Of a stretch of DNA of 64,000 nucleotides, positions 16,145-24,640 are shown in pieces. The notes beneath the pieces were generated by a model. That model was not told where the DNA came from and ran no database searches. It saw only the letters and a list, made by a program, of their open reading frames with translations. The position numbers were made by a program, and so were the translations under genes. The DNA is taken from positions 1 to 64,000 of the forward strand of contig NZ_JBNCNS010000004.1 of assembly GCF_049847105.1 (NCBI RefSeq), written 5' to 3'. The DNA is from Gordonia sp049847105 (GTDB lineage Bacteria > Actinomycetota > Actinomycetes > Mycobacteriales > Mycobacteriaceae). Positions within the stretch are counted from its first letter, which is position 1. Every line of letters begins with the position of its first letter.

Positions 16145-17326
16145 CTACCCGGGGAACGCACGCTTTCCGACGAGCGCGACCCCGAGCCCCATCAGGACCA
16201 ACGTCGCGCCGAACCACGAGAGTGACGATATCCCCCACGTAGACGTGAGCAGCCGTCCACCGACCACCGCGCCCAGGGCGATACCGACATTCGAGGTGGC
16301 GTTGATCCAGGCGCCGGCGATCTCCGGGGCGTCGGGCATGGCCCGCACCGCGGCCGACTGGTACATCGAGGGAACGCCTCCGAACACACCGTTCCAGAAC
16401 GCCACCGCGATCACCACCACGACGAACCACTCCTGCGCGAGCCAGACGCCGAAGATCGCGACGGCGAGCAACGCGAGGACGGTCAACACCGTCGTGCGCG
16501 GATGGCGATCGATCGTCCGTCCCATCCCGGCGAGGCCGACGAGGCCGCATACGCCGCACAACAGCAGGATCGGACCCATCGACGACTCGTGGGCGCCGGC
16601 CGCCAGGAACACCACCGTGATGTAGGTATAGAGCGTGTACTGACCGACAAAGGTCAACATGTTGGACGAGACCACGATCCCGAGATCTGTTCGCGTTCCG
16701 CGCCTCTGGATCCGCCTGCCGGCCGGGGCGCCACTCACTGAAGGCAAGAGACGCGCGACCAGTACCAGCGTGATCGCTGCGACCACGGCGAGCGCGGCGA
16801 AGGCATTGCGCCAACCGACCACCGAACCCAGCGCTGTCGAGACCGGGACACCGAGCACGAACCCGGCGGTGGCACCGCCTGACACCAAGGCGAGCCCCCG
16901 CCCCACCTGCCCGCTCTCGACCAGCCGCGGCACATAACCGATGCACACGGAGAAGAACAGGGCGTGCGAGAGTCCGCCGACCACACGTCCAGCCGCGACG
17001 ACTGCGAACGTCGGCGCGACGGCGATCAGAACATTGCTCACCAGGTACGCGCAGACCGTGACCAGGATCAGCGGTTTACGGGGCAGTCGGCGTGTGGCGA
17101 TGGTCAGCGGCACGGAGAAGACCGCGACCATCGTCGCGTAGACCATCACCAGCAACCCGGTGGTCGACTCGCCGACGTCGAAAGCGTCTCCGATCGCCGG
17201 CAGCAGACCGACCGGCAGCATCTCGGTGGTCACGGCGAGGCATCCGGCCAGGGCCAGCGCCAACAACGCCGGGAGGTTCTGGCGAACCCCCCGCTGCGTC
17301 GGGACCGAAGGTGCAGAGATGACCAC
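16145..17326 (-). CDS. MFS transporter (DHA1/AraJ-like)
   Basis: A 393-residue membrane protein with twelve hydrophobic segments, the N-terminal EMLPVGLLPAIGDAF segment typical of the AraJ/sugar-efflux DHA1 group, and RVVGGLSHALFFSVCIGYVPRL in segment 4. Likely a proton-driven exporter. GTG start, with TATATT six bases upstream on the minus strand (leaderless pattern). It is divergent from a ROK regulator whose probable operator sits in the 51-base gap, so sugar- or metabolite-linked control is plausible. Confidence 0.86.
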   Translation of the reverse strand: MVISAPSVPTQRGVRQNLPALLALALAGCLAVTTEMLPVGLLPAIGDAFDVGESTTGLLVMVYATMVAVFSVPLTIATRRLPRKPLILVTVCAYLVSNVLIAVAPTFAVVAAGRVVGGLSHALFFSVCIGYVPRLVESGQVGRGLALVSGGATAGFVLGVPVSTALGSVVGWRNAFAALAVVAAITLVLVARLLPSVSGAPAGRRIQRRGTRTDLGIVVSSNMLTFVGQYTLYTYITVVFLAAGAHESSMGPILLLCGVCGLVGLAGMGRTIDRHPRTTVLTVLALLAVAIFGVWLAQEWFVVVVIAVAFWNGVFGGVPSMYQSAAVRAMPDAPEIAGAWINATSNVGIALGAVVGGRLLTSTWGISSLSWFGATLVLMGLGVALVGKRAFPG

Positions 17327-17345
17327 GCGACGAATATACTCGTAC

Positions 17346-17360
17346 TCAGAGTTTATCTGA
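17346..17360. promoter_or_regulatory. Palindrome TCAGA-GTTTA-TCTGA between MFS and ROK genes
   Basis: Perfect five-base arms in the 51-base divergent promoter region, directly between the MFS -10 box (17333-17338) and the ribosome binding site of the ROK gene. Probably the ROK operator controlling both genes; inferred from position only. Confidence 0.5.
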
Positions 17361-17377
17361 AATGGAAAGATGACCAG

Positions 17378-18574
17378 GTGACTTCACAGCCGACCGGTTC
17401 GACGCCTTCGCGGTGGTTCACCGCCGCCCGGCTGATCGACCTGGTCCGCACCCGTCCCGGCATCACCCGGGCCGCTGCCGCCCAGGAACTGGGGATCGGC
17501 AGCGGGGCCGCCACCGAACTGTTGGCGCGGATGCGACGGATGGAACTCCTCGACGAGGCACCGGCCCCTGCCCACGGGCGCGGGCGGCCGACCACCATCC
17601 TTCGACCTCATCCGAACGGCCCGCTGGTTGTCGCCGCCGAACTGACCACCACCGGCTGGCGGGTGGCGAGCGCCGACGTCACAGGCATCCCACAGGTGGA
17701 GGCGCAGGCTTCACGGCTCCGCCGCGACCCGCAGCGCGTGCTGGCCGAGATGGCGGATGCGATCCGGACGATCCACCAACGCGAGACACAGCGCGTCCGG
17801 GCGGTCTCGGTGTCGGTCGCCGGAACAATGCGCGACGACCGGCTCGTGCAGTTCACGCCCCGCGGATGGACCGACATGGATCTGTCCCGCCTCACCGACC
17901 CACTGCCGGCCGAGGTCGATCTGCCGGTGCTGGTGGGCAACGACGCAACCCTCGCCGGGCTGGCCGAGGCGCGGACCGGTTCGGCGCGCGGGGTCGGGAC
18001 CGCCCTCCACCTGATCATCACGGTCGGCATCGGCGGCGCCTTGATCGTGGACGGCGTACCGGCGACCGGCGCGCACGGCGGCGCCGGAGAATACGGCCAC
18101 ATCCCGTTCGGGGACCGGTCACAGCTGTGCCCGTGCGGGGCCCACGGCTGCTGGGACCTCACCGTGGACGGTCGGGCGCTCGCTGCCCATCGTGGCGATC
18201 CGACACCGAAGAACGCGCTCGCCTATGCCCATCGACTTCTCGACCGATACCGACGCGACGCCGACACCGATTCGCGGACGCAAGACGCCGTGCGCACCGT
18301 GGCCGCGTCCCTGGGAAGAGGTATCGCCGGTCTCGTCAACCTCCACGATCCCGACGTGGTCACCTTGGGAGGCCTCGCACTGCCACTGCGCGCAGCAGCG
18401 ACCGATCAGTTCGACTCTGCCTATCGAGCCGGCCTGATGTCGTACCGAAAAGACTCTCCCCCAATGATATTGGATGGCGCCTACGGGGACGACGGGCCAC
18501 TGCACGGTGCCGCGCTGTACGGCGTCGACCACATCACGACGGTCGAGGCGCTCGCCGAGTGGCACGGTCGTTGA
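17378..18574 (+). CDS. ROK-family transcriptional regulator
   Basis: A 398-residue protein with an N-terminal winged helix (GITRAAAAQELGIGSGAATELLARMRRM, about residues 27-54) and a ROK domain. The ROK zinc motif CPCGAHGCWD and the LHLIITVGIGGALIVDG segment (about 210-226) are present. Such regulators bind DNA at promoters of sugar genes and are released by a ligand. GTG start with GGAAAG seven bases upstream. Likely controls the divergent MFS exporter. Confidence 0.9.
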   Translation: MTSQPTGSTPSRWFTAARLIDLVRTRPGITRAAAAQELGIGSGAATELLARMRRMELLDEAPAPAHGRGRPTTILRPHPNGPLVVAAELTTTGWRVASADVTGIPQVEAQASRLRRDPQRVLAEMADAIRTIHQRETQRVRAVSVSVAGTMRDDRLVQFTPRGWTDMDLSRLTDPLPAEVDLPVLVGNDATLAGLAEARTGSARGVGTALHLIITVGIGGALIVDGVPATGAHGGAGEYGHIPFGDRSQLCPCGAHGCWDLTVDGRALAAHRGDPTPKNALAYAHRLLDRYRRDADTDSRTQDAVRTVAASLGRGIAGLVNLHDPDVVTLGGLALPLRAAATDQFDSAYRAGLMSYRKDSPPMILDGAYGDDGPLHGAALYGVDHITTVEALAEWHGR

Positions 18575-18610
18575 CGTGATCCGGCCTTCAGATCATCGGG
18601 CGAACGGGCC

Positions 18611-18635
18611 CTACTCCGCGGCCTCCCCGGAGTAG
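18611..18635. terminator. Hairpin CTACTCCG/CGGAGTAG
   Basis: An eight-base perfect stem with a nine-base loop, 37 bases after the ROK stop codon. It has no U-tract. The right arm overlaps TAGAGT (18633-18638), a possible -10 box for the next gene, so an operator role is the alternative. Confidence 0.4.
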
Positions 18636-18695
18636 AGTTGCCCCCACGCACGCTGACGCGGACCGATCTCGGACCAGCACAGGGAGGCGACATCA

Positions 18696-19919
18696 ATGCC
18701 AACCATCGTGATCATCGGAGGCGGCCTGGCCGGAGCCAAGGCAGCCGAGACACTGCGGGAAAAGGACTTCGACGGCAAAGTGGTGCTGTTCGGCGCCGAA
18801 GAGCGGCTCCCGTATGAGCGACCGCCATTGTCCAAGGAGTTCCTGGCGGGCAAGAAAACCCTCCACGACTTCACCGTGCACGATGGAGATTGGTATCGGG
18901 ACAACAGGATCGACCTCCGCCCCGGAACCGACATCGACAAGATCGACGTCGCGGACAAGTCGGTGGGTCTTCCCGACGGCAGCACCCTTTCCTACGACAA
19001 ACTCTTGCTGGCCACCGGTTCTCGATCACGTCGTCTCGACCTCCCCGGCGCCGACGCGGACGGTGTCCACTATTTGCGGACCATCGACGACGCCCAGCGG
19101 TTGAGCGATGCGATCACCCACAAGACCCGGGTCGCCATCGTCGGTGGCGGCTGGATCGGACTCGAGGTCGCGGCGAGCGCCCGCGAACGCGGCGCCGAGG
19201 TGACCGTCGCCGAGTTCGCCCCGCAGCCCCTGCTGGGTGCCCTCGGGCCAGAGGTCGCCGAGGTGTTCGCCGAAGTACATCGTGAACACGGGGTGGACCT
19301 GCGAACCGGTGTCGAGGTCGCGGAGATCATCACCGAGGACGGCGCCGCCCGGGGCCTCCGATTCGCGGGCGGCGACACCGTCGATGCCGACGTGGTACTG
19401 ATCGCGGCCGGTGCCGTCCCCAATCTCGAACTCGCGGAGGCAGCCGGGCTGGCGACCGCCGACGGCGGCGTGCTCGTCGGCGCCGGCCTCCAGACCAGTG
19501 ATCCCGACGTGTTCGCGGTCGGCGACATCGCGAACGCCGAGCACCCGCTCCTGCACACGCGGGTGCGTACCGAACACTGGGCCAACGCGCTGAACCAGCC
19601 GGCGGTGGCGGTCGCCAACATGCTCGGCGGCAGCGAAGAGTACTCGAATCTCCCGTACTTCTTCACCGACCAGTTCGATCTGGGCATGGAGTACACCGGA
19701 CTGTCGACCGGCTATGAACAAGTGGTGTTCCGCGGCGACGTCCCGGGACGGGAGTTCGTCGTGTGCTGGCTCGACGGCGACGCCCACGTGCTCGCCGGGA
19801 TGCAGGTCAACGTCTGGGATCAGCTCGAAGGGATCAAGGAACTCATCACGGCCCGGACCTCAGTGGACACCGAGAAGCTCGCAAACCCGAATGTGGCGCT
19901 CGCCGAACTCATCTCGTGA
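18696..19919 (+). CDS. FAD-dependent ferredoxin reductase (rhodocoxin/rubredoxin reductase type)
   Basis: A 407-residue NAD(P)H-dependent reductase of the putidaredoxin-reductase family that passes electrons to a ferredoxin, often for a cytochrome P450 or Rieske dioxygenase. The FAD motif GGGLAGAKAAETLRE (residues 8-22), the LLLATGSR segment, the NAD motif GGGWIGLEVAASARERG (about 151-167) and the second FAD motif DVFAVGDIA are present, and the C-terminal domain is complete. Strong AGGGAGG ribosome binding site. No ferredoxin or P450 gene adjoins it, so its partner lies elsewhere. Confidence 0.9.
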   Translation: MPTIVIIGGGLAGAKAAETLREKDFDGKVVLFGAEERLPYERPPLSKEFLAGKKTLHDFTVHDGDWYRDNRIDLRPGTDIDKIDVADKSVGLPDGSTLSYDKLLLATGSRSRRLDLPGADADGVHYLRTIDDAQRLSDAITHKTRVAIVGGGWIGLEVAASARERGAEVTVAEFAPQPLLGALGPEVAEVFAEVHREHGVDLRTGVEVAEIITEDGAARGLRFAGGDTVDADVVLIAAGAVPNLELAEAAGLATADGGVLVGAGLQTSDPDVFAVGDIANAEHPLLHTRVRTEHWANALNQPAVAVANMLGGSEEYSNLPYFFTDQFDLGMEYTGLSTGYEQVVFRGDVPGREFVVCWLDGDAHVLAGMQVNVWDQLEGIKELITARTSVDTEKLANPNVALAELIS

Positions 19920-19920
19920 C

Positions 19921-19941
19921 ACTCGGAGGCAGCATCCGAGT
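19921..19941 (+). terminator. Hairpin ACTCGGA-N7-TCCGAGT
   Basis: A perfect seven-base stem begins two bases after the ferredoxin reductase stop. There is no clear U-tract; probable terminator between this gene and the convergent MFS gene. Confidence 0.5.
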
Positions 19942-20061
19942 CCATGCCTTTCGGGTCGAATCGGGCGGGACTCAGCCCACCGCCCCGGCCACCTCGGTCC
20001 CGTCCGTCGCCGTGTCCGCACCGGCGGCCCTCGGATTCTCGTTTGCGCCGTGCAGGAATGC

Positions 20062-21318
20062 TCACCACCGCGAGCCGGTCGCCGGCAGGTGCTTTCGATA
20101 GCTGACGAGCACCGCCAGGGTCGAGATGACCAGCAGCACGACGAGTGCCGTCAACAGTTCGATGGTGGTGAACGGCGGCGTCAGTGCGGCGAGGATCGTC
20201 GGGACGACGAACCCCAGGTAGGCAACGGCATAGAACACCCCGGTGAGCTTGGCCAGGTCCGCGGCCGGCGCGATCCGCTGGACCTCGAGAAGACCTGAGA
20301 CGAGGCCGATTCCGAAGCCGGCTCCGAAGACCACGCTGGCCACCGCACCGACGATCAGCTGATCCGTCGCCACCGCCGCCATCATCACCAGCATGCCGAC
20401 GGTCAGCGTCGCGAGTGAGACCACGATCCCCCGGGCACTGGAGGACGAGTCGATCCGCTTGGCGACCGGCTGGATGAGCGCACCGGAGACCAGCGCGATG
20501 ACGCTGAGCATCGTCGCGTAGGCGAGACCCAGTCCACCGGCCGCATCCCCGAGCAGGACCGGAAGGTATCCATAGGCGAGCCCGCATGCCACGAAAAGCC
20601 ATGGGCCGCAAACGACCACCACACGAAGGAATCGTCGGTGCCGAGCCGACGGCACCGCCATACGGGTCCGCAGAGGCGGGCGGACCGCGTCGGGAACGCT
20701 CGTCTCGGGCGCGCGCCGGACGAGCCAGAGGAAGGGCAACGTCACCACCACGTGGATCGCGTAGGGCAATACCTCGGGCCACGGCCCCCACTGCGCGATG
20801 CTGCCCGCCACGAGGGCACCCAACGCCGACCCCAGAGTGAAGGCGAGCGACGCGCGGCGCGCACCGGACCCGGCGTCGGCGGTCATGTCGTACGGCGCTC
20901 CGGACATCTCCTTGAGCCAGGTGGTCCCGACGGCCATCGCGGTGCCGACCGTCATACCCGAGACCAGACGGCCGAGATAGATGGGGACGGAACCGAGTTC
21001 ACCGAGGGCGAGGAGCACACTCCCGGCCAGACCGAAACAGACCGCCCAGAACATCGGAATCCGCCGGCCGACATGGTCGGACACCGCACCTGCGATGATC
21101 AGCGCCGGTGCGAGCCCGGCCACATAGACACCCAGGAAGCTCGTGACCGTCCCGGCCGAATAGTGCTCGGCCTCCTTGTACAGCAGCAACATCGGACTGA
21201 ACTGGTTGCCCGCCCACGAACAGACGAACACCGCCCCGAACACAAGAACCCATGGCGGGACCGTGCGGCCGGGCGCGACGTCGACGGCGGCTGAACGTGG
21301 CTGCGTTCCCAGGCTCAT
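20062..21318 (-). CDS. MFS transporter
   Basis: A 418-residue twelve-segment transporter. The loop-2/3 motif SDHVGRRIPMFWAV and WLKEMSGAPYDMTADAGSGARRASLAFTLGSALG in the centre are visible. Its ATG overlaps the TGA of the upstream gntR-type gene (ATGA), so the pair is co-translated and the regulator probably controls its expression. The ligand is not deducible. Confidence 0.88.
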   Translation of the reverse strand: MSLGTQPRSAAVDVAPGRTVPPWVLVFGAVFVCSWAGNQFSPMLLLYKEAEHYSAGTVTSFLGVYVAGLAPALIIAGAVSDHVGRRIPMFWAVCFGLAGSVLLALGELGSVPIYLGRLVSGMTVGTAMAVGTTWLKEMSGAPYDMTADAGSGARRASLAFTLGSALGALVAGSIAQWGPWPEVLPYAIHVVVTLPFLWLVRRAPETSVPDAVRPPLRTRMAVPSARHRRFLRVVVVCGPWLFVACGLAYGYLPVLLGDAAGGLGLAYATMLSVIALVSGALIQPVAKRIDSSSSARGIVVSLATLTVGMLVMMAAVATDQLIVGAVASVVFGAGFGIGLVSGLLEVQRIAPAADLAKLTGVFYAVAYLGFVVPTILAALTPPFTTIELLTALVVLLVISTLAVLVSYRKHLPATGSRW

Positions 21319-21956
21319 ATCGCACCCTGATAGCGATCGAGATGGGTGTCGAGTGAGTCGGCGAATCGAGCCGCGTCACTGCGCAGGAAGCAATCCGCGA
21401 GCTCCCGATGGTCGTCGTAGGACGACATCAGATTCGCGGGGTCGACGCGGAGCAACAGATTGCGCAGGCGCTGCTGGCGACTTCGCAGCTCCTCGTAGAA
21501 GTGTTGCGCCACCGGGTTGCCGGAGGCCTCCACCATCAGCGCGTGGAAGTCGTCGTCGGCCGCGACGAATCCGGACACGTCCCCGGCGTCGACGTGGTGG
21601 CGCTGCCGTTCCAGGTTCTCCGTGAACAGGCCGGCAAAACGTTCGGCAGGACCACCGGTCGCGAACACCTGGGCTGCCGACGCCGATTCGATGCCCTTGC
21701 GCATGGCCAGGACGTCTTCGGCCTCGCGGTGCGTCATCGGCCGGACGATCGCACCCTTCCGCGAGACGAGTTCGATCAGCTGCTCGGCACTGAGCAGGAG
21801 GAACGCCTCATGGACGGGGGTCCGGCTGATCCCGAGCTCGGCGCCGATGGCTCCCTCGCTCACCAGCGCACCCCCGGGCAGGTCTCCGCTGATGATCCGA
21901 GCCTTGGTGTGGGCATACGCACGCTCGGCGGCGACGGGCCCGGTGGTCGTGGTCAT
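21315..21956 (-). CDS. GntR-family regulator, FadR/FCD subgroup
   Basis: A 213-residue regulator. N-terminal winged helix: LPGGALVSEGAIGAELGISRTPVHEAFLLLSAEQLIEL (about residues 25-62); C-terminal FCD domain with DDDFHALMVEASGN and a metal-binding pattern (Asp, two later His in DDHRELADCF and DTHLDRY). ATG has GGTAAGG seven bases upstream. A large nested palindrome just upstream (21969-21998) is its likely autoregulatory operator. Translationally coupled to the MFS gene. Confidence 0.92.
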   Translation of the reverse strand: MTTTTGPVAAERAYAHTKARIISGDLPGGALVSEGAIGAELGISRTPVHEAFLLLSAEQLIELVSRKGAIVRPMTHREAEDVLAMRKGIESASAAQVFATGGPAERFAGLFTENLERQRHHVDAGDVSGFVAADDDFHALMVEASGNPVAQHFYEELRSRQQRLRNLLLRVDPANLMSSYDDHRELADCFLRSDAARFADSLDTHLDRYQGAI

Positions 21957-21968
21957 GCGGGCACCTTA

Positions 21969-21998
21969 CCCCTTGCATACAAGCTTGCATGCAAGGGG
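21969..21998. promoter_or_regulatory. GntR-type double operator
   Basis: A 30-base palindrome with one mismatched pair, built of two adjacent 12-base sites, CTTGCATACAAG (21972-21983) and CTTGCATGCAAG (21984-21995), the second perfectly symmetric. It begins 13 bases before the gntR start codon. FCD-type GntR proteins bind short TTGNATNCAA-like palindromes, so this is very likely an autoregulatory site; a role in ending transcription from the glutathione peroxidase gene is possible too. Confidence 0.75.
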
Positions 21999-22003
21999 TG
22001 TTC

Positions 22004-22480
22004 TCAGAGCAGTCCGCCGATCGCCCCACTCAGTTTCTCGGGCTTGGTGGTCGGCGCGAACCGATCGACGACGGTGCCGTCACGGCCGATGAGGAACTTG
22101 GTGAAGTTCCAGTTGATCCGCCCACCGAGCAACCCACGCTTCTCCGAACGCAGCCACGCATAGAGCGGATGCGCTTCGGATCCGTTGACGTCGATCTTCG
22201 CGAACATCGGGAACGTGACGTCGTAGGTCAGCGAGCAGAAGTTCTTGATCTCGTCCGCATCGCCCGGTTCCTGGTGCGCGAACTGGTCACACGGAAATCC
22301 GAGCACTCGCAACCCCTGGTCGGAGTACTTGCGGTGCAGGGCCTCGAGTCCTTGGTACTGCGGTGTGAATCCACACTTCGAGGCGGTGTTGACGACGAGG
22401 AGCGGCAGCCCGGCGTATCCGGACAACGGAACCGGGTTGCCGTCGATGTCGTCAGCGGTGAAGTCATAGGCGGTGGTCAT
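22004..22480 (-). CDS. Glutathione peroxidase family protein (thiol peroxidase)
   Basis: A 158-residue cytoplasmic peroxidase with Cys in place of selenocysteine (NTASKCGFTPQYQGLEALH, about residues 30-48), the Gln in LGFPCDQFAHQEPG and the Trp-Asn of RINWNFTKFLIGRDG. Bacterial members usually take electrons from thioredoxin. ATG at 22480 has GGGAGAGATC just upstream, which fixes the start although the frame is open further up into the neighbouring metallopeptidase gene. Confidence 0.93.
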   Translation of the reverse strand: MTTAYDFTADDIDGNPVPLSGYAGLPLLVVNTASKCGFTPQYQGLEALHRKYSDQGLRVLGFPCDQFAHQEPGDADEIKNFCSLTYDVTFPMFAKIDVNGSEAHPLYAWLRSEKRGLLGGRINWNFTKFLIGRDGTVVDRFAPTTKPEKLSGAIGGLL

Positions 22481-22521
22481 GATCTCTCCCCGTGGTCGCG
22501 CATCGGAAGACGCGGATGCGT

Positions 22522-23246
22522 CTAGGTGTAGGCGGACCGGCCCAGTATCGCATCGCAGGCCGCGACCCCCTCGGTGATGCCGCGCTGGAAAGCCCTTCCT
22601 CGCTCGGCGCCGGTGCCGTGCGTCGGCCGGTCGGTCGGCCGGTCGGCCGGTCGGGCAGCGAATACATGAATGCCACGGCCTGGGTGAGATCGACAGGCGA
22701 CAGGTGGACCTCGCCGATCGGCCAACTCCATCCGGCCCCCGACCAGCAGTCGCAGGCGAACTCCAGACGCCGCACCTCATCGGCCGGACCGAAGACGGTG
22801 GTGGACACCGGCTTCAACCCGACGCTTTCCTGAACACCATGACTCGATTCGTGGACGAAGGTGGTCGCGGCCCGGCTTCGCGATGATATGAGAGCAGCAT
22901 CCGTCTCGGGATTGACGAACGTGGTCTTGTGACAGTTGTGGAGCCCGAGATTGATCAGTCTCTCGAGTTCGGCATAGACGACGCAGACATCACCGGTGTC
23001 GATATTCCACGAGATCCCTGCGCCCGGGTTCTGAACCATCACCGTCTCCGGGATCACCGAGGTCCGCTTCCGGGAGACGAGCCACAGCTTCGTCAGCGCC
23101 ACTGCGCACGACACGTTCTTCGCGGCGGTCTGCTCACTGTGGCACGCAGCGAGATCGGGCTCGACGACGACCGTCCGGAACGGTGCCGCATGGGCGCTCG
23201 ACTGATAGCCGAGGACAGTCGTGGTGGCGCACAACAGCACTGCCAC
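22522..23246 (-). pseudogene. Secreted neutral zinc metallopeptidase (YpfJ-like), frameshifted
   Basis: The 5' part encodes a signal peptide (ending SSAHA/APF) and a mature protein with the zinc motif TTFVHESSHGVQE, then RLEFACDCWSG, as in the YpfJ-like putative neutral zinc metallopeptidases. The family's C-terminal block (GTGAERGRAFQRGITEGVAACDAI) is present but in another frame, stopping at 22522. The shift falls in a tetranucleotide tract at 22622-22653; one more 4-base unit would restore the full protein. As it stands the frame runs on to 22464, overlapping the peroxidase start. GTG start at 23246 is uncertain: an ATG at 23268 would give a better signal peptide if one C of a CCC run were absent. 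Confidence 0.75.
22622..22653. repeat. Tetranucleotide tract (GTCG/GCCG)8
   Basis: Eight 4-base units alternate GTCG and GCCG except at 22630-22637, where two GTCG units adjoin, so one GCCG unit appears to be missing from a regular 8-base repeat. The tract lies inside the metallopeptidase coding sequence, exactly where its frame breaks. Confidence 0.8.
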
Positions 23247-23364
23247 GACAAGGGCCGAACCGCGTCATCGCTGCCTCGTTCCCGCCGGCGACCCACGCCA
23301 TGATCGAGCCTGCCGGACGTCTCAACGGTAGTGAGACCCACGACCGTCGCACTAGAGTCTGAAC

Positions 23365-24222
23365 ATGCGATTCGGCATCTGCATCTTGCCCGACCGACCT
23401 TGGCGGCACATACGTCCACTATGGCAACGTGCCGAGGAGATGGGTTTCGACCATGCATGGACCTATGACCACCTCGTGTGGGGCGGCCTGCCCGATTCGC
23501 AATGGTTCTCCTGCATCCCGACGTTGACCGCCGCTGCCGGAGTCACGTCCCGCATCAGCCTCGGCGCCTTTGTGATCTCCCCGAACTTTCGGCATCCCGC
23601 GTCCCTGGCGCGTGAGGTGCAGACCGTCGCCGACATCTCCGACGGTCGACTGCTGGTCGGGCTCGGTGCGGGCGGATCACCGGACGACACGATCCTCGGA
23701 CAACCCGATGTCACGACTCGCCGGCGCGTCGACCGGCTGCAAGAATTCGCCCTCCTGCTCGACCGCATGCTGACCGACGACCATGTGAGCGCGCAGGGCG
23801 AGTACTTCGCGGTCCGGGACATGCGACTCGTGGGCGGCTCCGTCCGAGATCGCGTCCCACTTGTCTTGGCCGGTAACGGCCCCCGCTCGGTCCGGTTCGC
23901 GGCAGGGCACGCAGACGGATGGGTGACAACCGGCGCAGGCGCGGATGACCTCGACGACTGGTTCGGCGGTGTGGCACGTAATTGCCGGATATTCGAGGAG
24001 ACCGTGGCCGCTCGGTCCGATGGCAAGGCCGTCGACCGGTATCTCAGCGTGGACTCATCTCCCCGGAACTCATTGGAGAGCGTCGGACTGTTCGACGAAA
24101 TCGTCGGCCGGGCAGACGAACTCGGATTCACCGATGTGATCGTGCACTGGCCGAGAGACACCGACCCGTACCGGGCACGCCTGGAGGTGCTGGAGGCGAT
24201 CGCCGAGCGGGGCCTCTCCTGA
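23365..24222 (+). CDS. LLM-class F420-dependent oxidoreductase
   Basis: A 285-residue luciferase-like TIM-barrel protein. Seen are the N-terminal MRFGICILPDRPW, HAWTYDHLVWGG, the DISDGRLLVGLGAGGSPDD loop that binds F420 or FMN, and LVLAGNGPRSVRFAAGHADGW. Actinobacterial proteins with this pattern usually use F420; the substrate is unknown. ATG is preceded six bases upstream by TAGAGT, without a ribosome binding site (leaderless pattern). Confidence 0.87.
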   Translation: MRFGICILPDRPWRHIRPLWQRAEEMGFDHAWTYDHLVWGGLPDSQWFSCIPTLTAAAGVTSRISLGAFVISPNFRHPASLAREVQTVADISDGRLLVGLGAGGSPDDTILGQPDVTTRRRVDRLQEFALLLDRMLTDDHVSAQGEYFAVRDMRLVGGSVRDRVPLVLAGNGPRSVRFAAGHADGWVTTGAGADDLDDWFGGVARNCRIFEETVAARSDGKAVDRYLSVDSSPRNSLESVGLFDEIVGRADELGFTDVIVHWPRDTDPYRARLEVLEAIAERGLS

Positions 24223-24273
24223 CCTGACGCGTGCGCGGCCGGACAACCGGAATCCGTACGGACTCCGACCCGG

Positions 24274-24323
24274 TTGTGACCTGCCACACAGATCGAGTAT
24301 CGTCGGCGATAAGTCAAGTGACT
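24274..24323 (+). promoter_or_regulatory. Promoter with CRP/GlxR-like site and AGTCA-AG-TGACT palindrome
   Basis: TTGTGA (24274-24279) and TATCGT (24298-24303) are 18 bases apart and form a plausible promoter for the carrier-protein gene. Overlapping the -35 is TGTGA-CCTGCC-ACACA (24275-24290), one base from the CRP/GlxR consensus TGTGA-N6-TCACA. AGTCA-AG-TGACT (24312-24323) lies over the likely transcription start. The same two elements, in the same order, occur before the cholesterol-oxidase gene (26944-26998). Confidence 0.55.
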
Positions 24324-24354
24324 CACAATTCCGACGTGCTCAGGGGAGGGCAGC

Positions 24355-24609
24355 ATGGAAGCGGAACTCACGACCAATGAACTCGTCTCGATCCTGGTAA
24401 GGCAGGCCGTCGCCGATGTGCTGGGGCTACCACCGACCGCACTCGACGCCGCCACCCCGCTGTCCGAGTACGGCCTCGACTCGATCTCGACCGTCGACCT
24501 GACCGTCCAGCTGGAGGAGGTCTTCGACATCCTCATTCCGCATCGGGACACCCGGACGCTCACCACCGTCGACGGCATCATCGACTACATCGAGAAGCTC
24601 GGCTGCTGA
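24355..24609 (+). CDS. Orphan acyl carrier protein
   Basis: An 84-residue acidic carrier protein. The phosphopantetheine attachment Ser is in EYGLDSISTVDLTVQLEEVF (about residue 42), followed by a helix ending in VDGIIDYIEKLGC. Strong GGGGAGGG ribosome binding site. No ketosynthase, ligase or NRPS gene adjoins it, so its partner enzymes are elsewhere; it is unlike the housekeeping AcpM in sequence around the DSL motif (DSI here). Confidence 0.9.
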   Translation: MEAELTTNELVSILVRQAVADVLGLPPTALDAATPLSEYGLDSISTVDLTVQLEEVFDILIPHRDTRTLTTVDGIIDYIEKLGC

Positions 24610-24640
24610 TCCGACCGGACCCGCACAGGGGACACTGACC

